NCBI GenBank assembly: GCA_030018555.1
Contig: JASEHY010000007.1
Coordinates: 1 to 17,445, forward strand
DNA from: Planctomycetota bacterium
Lineage (GTDB): Bacteria; Planctomycetota; MHYJ01; JACQXL01
Direction of reading: 5' to 3'
DNA: 17,445 bases
The position numbers and the translations under genes were made by a program. This document shows positions 14,843-17,445 of the stretch, one piece after another; within the stretch, counting starts at the first letter, position 1; every line of letters starts with the position of its first letter. The notes under the pieces were generated by a model. That model was not told the origin of the DNA. It saw only the letters and a list, made by a program, of their open reading frames with translations, and made no database searches.

Positions 14843-15394
14843 TCATCTTCTCCAAACTGCTTTTTGGATTACAGAAAAGCGGTTTTTAACTCCGAAATCT
14901 TGATATAATGATTGAGTTAACGACCCTTGTGGATAGTTTGTTTTCTCTTGAATACCGATTAGTTCTGTAGCGACCAAAATAAACTCTACCGGAAATTCAC
15001 CCACTTTATCTAAGCCCTTAAATGGTTCAATATGTTCTGGCTTAAAATATTGAATCTGGGGCGGAAATGAATTAATTGGTTTTATCTGGTCAAACATTGA
15101 TAGAATATGTTCTTTTAGTTTTAGGGTCAAGGAAGGATTAAAAGCGTGTTTTACATACATTTCCACAATCATATGGACATGTGCTGGTGTTCGCTCCCGT
15201 TTATTCGGCTCTTTAAACTTTACAATAAAATCATAAGGAGACTGTGTTTTAGTGCCGGGATAAACCATAATCTGGATGTTTGACGCCGTCGTATATATTA
15301 AATCATCTACGGCGATTCGTTTAACACGCCATATTTTATAGGATGATTTAAGATAGTAATAAATTGTTTTTGTCAGTTTTAGCGGATTCTTCAT
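14843..15394 (-). CDS. Unknown 183-aa protein coupled to the methyltransferase, possible restriction partner
   Basis: I do not recognise the family. It is soluble, with no signal or membrane segment. Residues 54-83 hold a distinctive segment, YDFIVKFKEPNKRERTP followed by AHVHMIVEMYVKH, and WRVKRIAVDDLIYTTASNIQ precedes it. The basic KRIAVDDLIY and the D-x-I-x-K-F-K arrangement could belong to a compact nuclease, but no canonical PD-(D/E)xK, HNH or GIY-YIG motif can be assigned with confidence. The ATG overlaps the methyltransferase stop (ATGA) and has a strong AAGGAGG site inside that gene, so the two products are made together. This position is typical of the cognate restriction enzyme or a specificity/control subunit. 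Confidence 0.6.
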   Translation of the reverse strand: MKNPLKLTKTIYYYLKSSYKIWRVKRIAVDDLIYTTASNIQIMVYPGTKTQSPYDFIVKFKEPNKRERTPAHVHMIVEMYVKHAFNPSLTLKLKEHILSMFDQIKPINSFPPQIQYFKPEHIEPFKGLDKVGEFPVEFILVATELIGIQEKTNYPQGSLTQSLYQDFGVKNRFSVIQKAVWRR

Positions 15395-17013
15395 CTTGCC
15401 TCCTTGTAAACAAGTAGATATTGATGACTTACTTTTAGGTTATCACTCTGTGATTGATTATTATGTGAGTCAGTTGCCAGAATAATTATTTCTTTCAGTA
15501 ATAGGTTAGAGATACTAAGAATGTCTATTATTCTTTTTGCCACTGGTTCAATATAACTGTTAAGCCGAACATCTTTTGTCTGGATAACGCAGAATCCTTT
15601 CCGGGTTATATGCTCTAAGCCTTTACTCACGAGTTTTTTTACTTCATCAAGATAGTTATTTATCATTCCGTAATTAACATTATCGTTTCCCAAATAGCTT
15701 GATTTTATAAAGAGTAAATCGGTCAGATTATCTGGTATTTTTGTTTTATGTTTACTACCAGAGGTTAAGTTTATTATCTGATGCCTATTTTTACCCGAAT
15801 ATCGCTTTATAACATTTTTATTAAGCCTGTCCTCAAATTCATTTTCAGGTAGTATCCAAACCGTTGAAGTTTCCATCTCATTAAGTCTGGATTTTAATAG
15901 TGGTTTCTCTCTTGATAGTGTTAATACTCCGTAAGTGCCTTTTTGTTCCTTTATCATTAATGGGGTAGATGTTTTGGGCTTTTCAAATACGGGCAAATAT
16001 TCGTGGGCTAATAATAAGAAGTTATATTTGATGCTATTAGCATACCAGAAACCACTGGTTTTACAATTATGCTGGCGTTTAATAACGAGTTCTTTGAGAT
16101 TAAACCCTACTTCCAAGAAAACATTTATTAGTCTAAATCCTAATGGAATAATATTCTTATTTTTCCGCATATCACCAATAAGAATTGCACACTGCCGACC
16201 GGGTTTTAAGACACGATAACTTTCTTGTGCAACTTTTGCCATTTCTTTTAAGAAGTCATCTACCCCAAGAAAAGAAAGGTCACCTTCAGTCTGATTAGTA
16301 TAATGAACAATATCGGCATAAGGCGGATGGGCACAGATTAGGTCTATAGAATTATCTTTTAGAAAGGATAAATTACGTGCATCGCCTACTCGTAACTCTG
16401 GTTCGTATAATTGAGATGGGTTTTCTTCTCCTATAAAAGACAACTGTCTGTCCGAAATACGAAAATCTATATTCTTCTTGGCCAAGTTAATGGCTTCTTT
16501 GTTGATGTCTAAACTAATAGACTTTCTTCCTAATAACTTCGCTTCAACCGCGGTTGTGCCGGCGCCACAAAAATAATCAAGCACGGTTTCGCCTGGCTTA
16601 GAATATTTCAGAATGATATTACGAGGAATATAAGGCGACCAATTTCCCCGATAATCTCCATTATGAGTTGCCCAACTACCACGACTCTTGAAACTCCAGA
16701 CCGTTGTTTGTTCTTCCTTAAAATCCTTAGGGGATAAAGTTGTTATCTTTTTATCTCTCCGGATACGACTAATATTAACCCCTTGCTGTTGAGTAATTAG
16801 TTTTTCAAGATGTCTAAAAGTTATGCCATACTTCTGACCAAGTTCTGCATCGGGTATGCCGTTAGTCTTATCAATTAATATAGCATTATCTAATTCTTCT
16901 TTAGTATGAGTGGTATTGAAATGATAAGCAAGAGTGTTTTTGCTAACGGTCTTACATAGCGGGCAAGTATAAGAATGATTGAGCAATGTGGATGAGTTAA
17001 TTCTATTATTCAT
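15391..17013 (-). CDS. N4/N6-type DNA methyltransferase with zinc finger, HTH and degenerate second catalytic half
   Basis: Transfers a methyl group from SAM to an amino group of adenine or cytosine in DNA, probably as part of a restriction-modification system. Numbering from the ATG at 17013: a C2H2-like finger (C17, C20, H31, H36), an HTH-like stretch (PDAELGQKYGITFRHLEKLI), motif X-like PRNIILKYSKPGETVLD, motif I D146-YFCGAGTT, and motif IV H229-PPY (HPPY in place of the common D/N/S-PPY). Motif order X-I-IV is unlike the ordinary beta class. After residue about 370 a second copy of the motif IV to VIII half follows (TDLLFIKSSYLG..LEHITRKGFCVIQTKDVR), with KSSY at 437-440 where the catalytic motif should be. 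A TTG at 17043 would add 10 residues; neither start has a good ribosome site. Confidence 0.85.
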   Translation of the reverse strand: MNNRINSSTLLNHSYTCPLCKTVSKNTLAYHFNTTHTKEELDNAILIDKTNGIPDAELGQKYGITFRHLEKLITQQQGVNISRIRRDKKITTLSPKDFKEEQTTVWSFKSRGSWATHNGDYRGNWSPYIPRNIILKYSKPGETVLDYFCGAGTTAVEAKLLGRKSISLDINKEAINLAKKNIDFRISDRQLSFIGEENPSQLYEPELRVGDARNLSFLKDNSIDLICAHPPYADIVHYTNQTEGDLSFLGVDDFLKEMAKVAQESYRVLKPGRQCAILIGDMRKNKNIIPLGFRLINVFLEVGFNLKELVIKRQHNCKTSGFWYANSIKYNFLLLAHEYLPVFEKPKTSTPLMIKEQKGTYGVLTLSREKPLLKSRLNEMETSTVWILPENEFEDRLNKNVIKRYSGKNRHQIINLTSGSKHKTKIPDNLTDLLFIKSSYLGNDNVNYGMINNYLDEVKKLVSKGLEHITRKGFCVIQTKDVRLNSYIEPVAKRIIDILSISNLLLKEIIILATDSHNNQSQSDNLKVSHQYLLVYKEAR

Positions 17014-17044
17014 GATAAAATTATACGCTTTTATTCTGGACAAA

Positions 17045-17308
17045 TCAATTCATTGATAATTTGCCCGGTGCCTTATACTCTATAGTCAAATAACCATAGA
17101 CCGCATCAGTCCTGCCCCGGAATGAGGTGGCGGTTCCTTCGTATCTGACGCTGGCAACATCTACGCCGATTTTCTCAAAGACCGCTTGAAGAATTGGTTC
17201 AGTCTTCATCTTAAGGTCTTCTTCGGTCTTGGATGCACGTGCCGCGTCTTTGATTTCTTTAGCCAGTTTTTCCGTATTGATTTGCCAATATTTCTTTTCT
17301 TCAGTCAT
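17045..17308 (-). pseudogene. Truncated N-terminal fragment of a type II/IIG restriction-modification (N-6 methylase) protein
   Basis: The 87 residues end in TDAVYGYLTIEYKAPGKLSMN and then stop. The segment resembles the N-terminal nuclease-like region (D...E-Y-K, a PD-(D/E)xK pattern) of large Eco57I/N-6 methylase-type enzymes, which normally continue for hundreds of residues. The stop lies 1 bp before the methyltransferase frame, as if the rest of the gene had been replaced. It could still be a small functional subunit, but the abrupt end in the core of a motif argues for a remnant. The ATG at 17308 overlaps the short upstream fragment. Confidence 0.55.
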
Positions 17309-17381
17309 AATTCAGGTATTCATTCAGCCAGCCGATAAGTTGGATAGCAAACTCCCGTTCGGTAGTTTTTACATCAAGCAT
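17301..17381 (-). pseudogene. Short 26-codon fragment resembling the N-terminus of an N-6 methylase
   Basis: MLDVKTTEREFAIQLIGWLN followed by EYLNYD and a stop that overlaps the start of the next fragment (TATGACTGA). The TTERxFxxQLIxWLN pattern resembles the opening of some N-6 DNA methylase/type II enzymes from my recollection of that family. An in-frame TAG lies about 13 codons upstream of the ATG, and there is no ribosome site. Likely debris of a restriction gene, or a tiny leader peptide. Confidence 0.35.
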
Positions 17382-17445
17382 AAGTTCAGTATAATGAGAT
17401 TGTTGAAAAACCTATTTACGCACGGTCGCCAGTTGTCATGCTGAA

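Noticed and set aside
1..17445. tRNA, rRNA or replication origin
   Set aside because: No cloverleaf-like tRNA, rRNA segment or iteron/DnaA-box cluster was seen by eye.

Overview
The window looks like a chromosomal piece of an uncultured low-to-mid GC bacterium, most likely Planctomycetota. The best pointers are the left-edge protein (one membrane anchor, short 'GYVKYQGKW' type repeats, then a DUF1570-like HEGTH...E metallopeptidase), the DUF3106-type periplasmic protein, and consistent GGAG-type ribosome sites. The phylum is an inference; no rRNA or tRNA marker is present.

Layout. (1) 1-4360: a membrane-anchored zinc metallopeptidase running off the left edge, convergent with a large S41 C-terminal processing peptidase that has a HEAT-like N-terminal extension. 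(2) 4361-4928, gene-free: a good promoter and a three-hairpin leader for the peptidase gene, then a 306-bp MITE-like element (16-bp terminal inverted repeats, CTAT on both sides, two internal tandem arrays), then a strong terminator. (3) 4929-7424, minus strand: an envelope-stress-like group of orphan zf-HC2 anti-sigma factor, DUF3106 protein and a secreted, internally duplicated CPxC protein. Nested palindromes lie between and beside these genes. (4) 7635-10093: a fold-type IV aminotransferase (+), then a DUF362 Tat-type protein and a DUF488 protein (-). (5) 10179-17445: a defence island, all on the minus strand.

The island, in transcription order, begins with debris of an N-6 methylase/restriction gene (17301-17381 and 17045-17308). 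Next come a zinc-finger DNA methyltransferase with a second, catalytically degenerate methyltransferase half, and a translationally coupled unknown 183-aa protein that may be its restriction partner. A tightly packed trio follows: XRE-ImmA/IrrE peptidase, DUF4411 PIN-like protein and a divergent DprA/SLOG protein, with 3-bp gaps. The island ends with a DarT-DarG DNA ADP-ribosylation toxin-antitoxin pair, bracketed by identical 32-bp direct repeats.

The most promising candidates for something undescribed are the XRE-ImmA/PIN/DprA-like trio acting as one system, and the methyltransferase plus 183-aa pair. The palindrome family that recurs in at least three intergenic spaces is also unusual.
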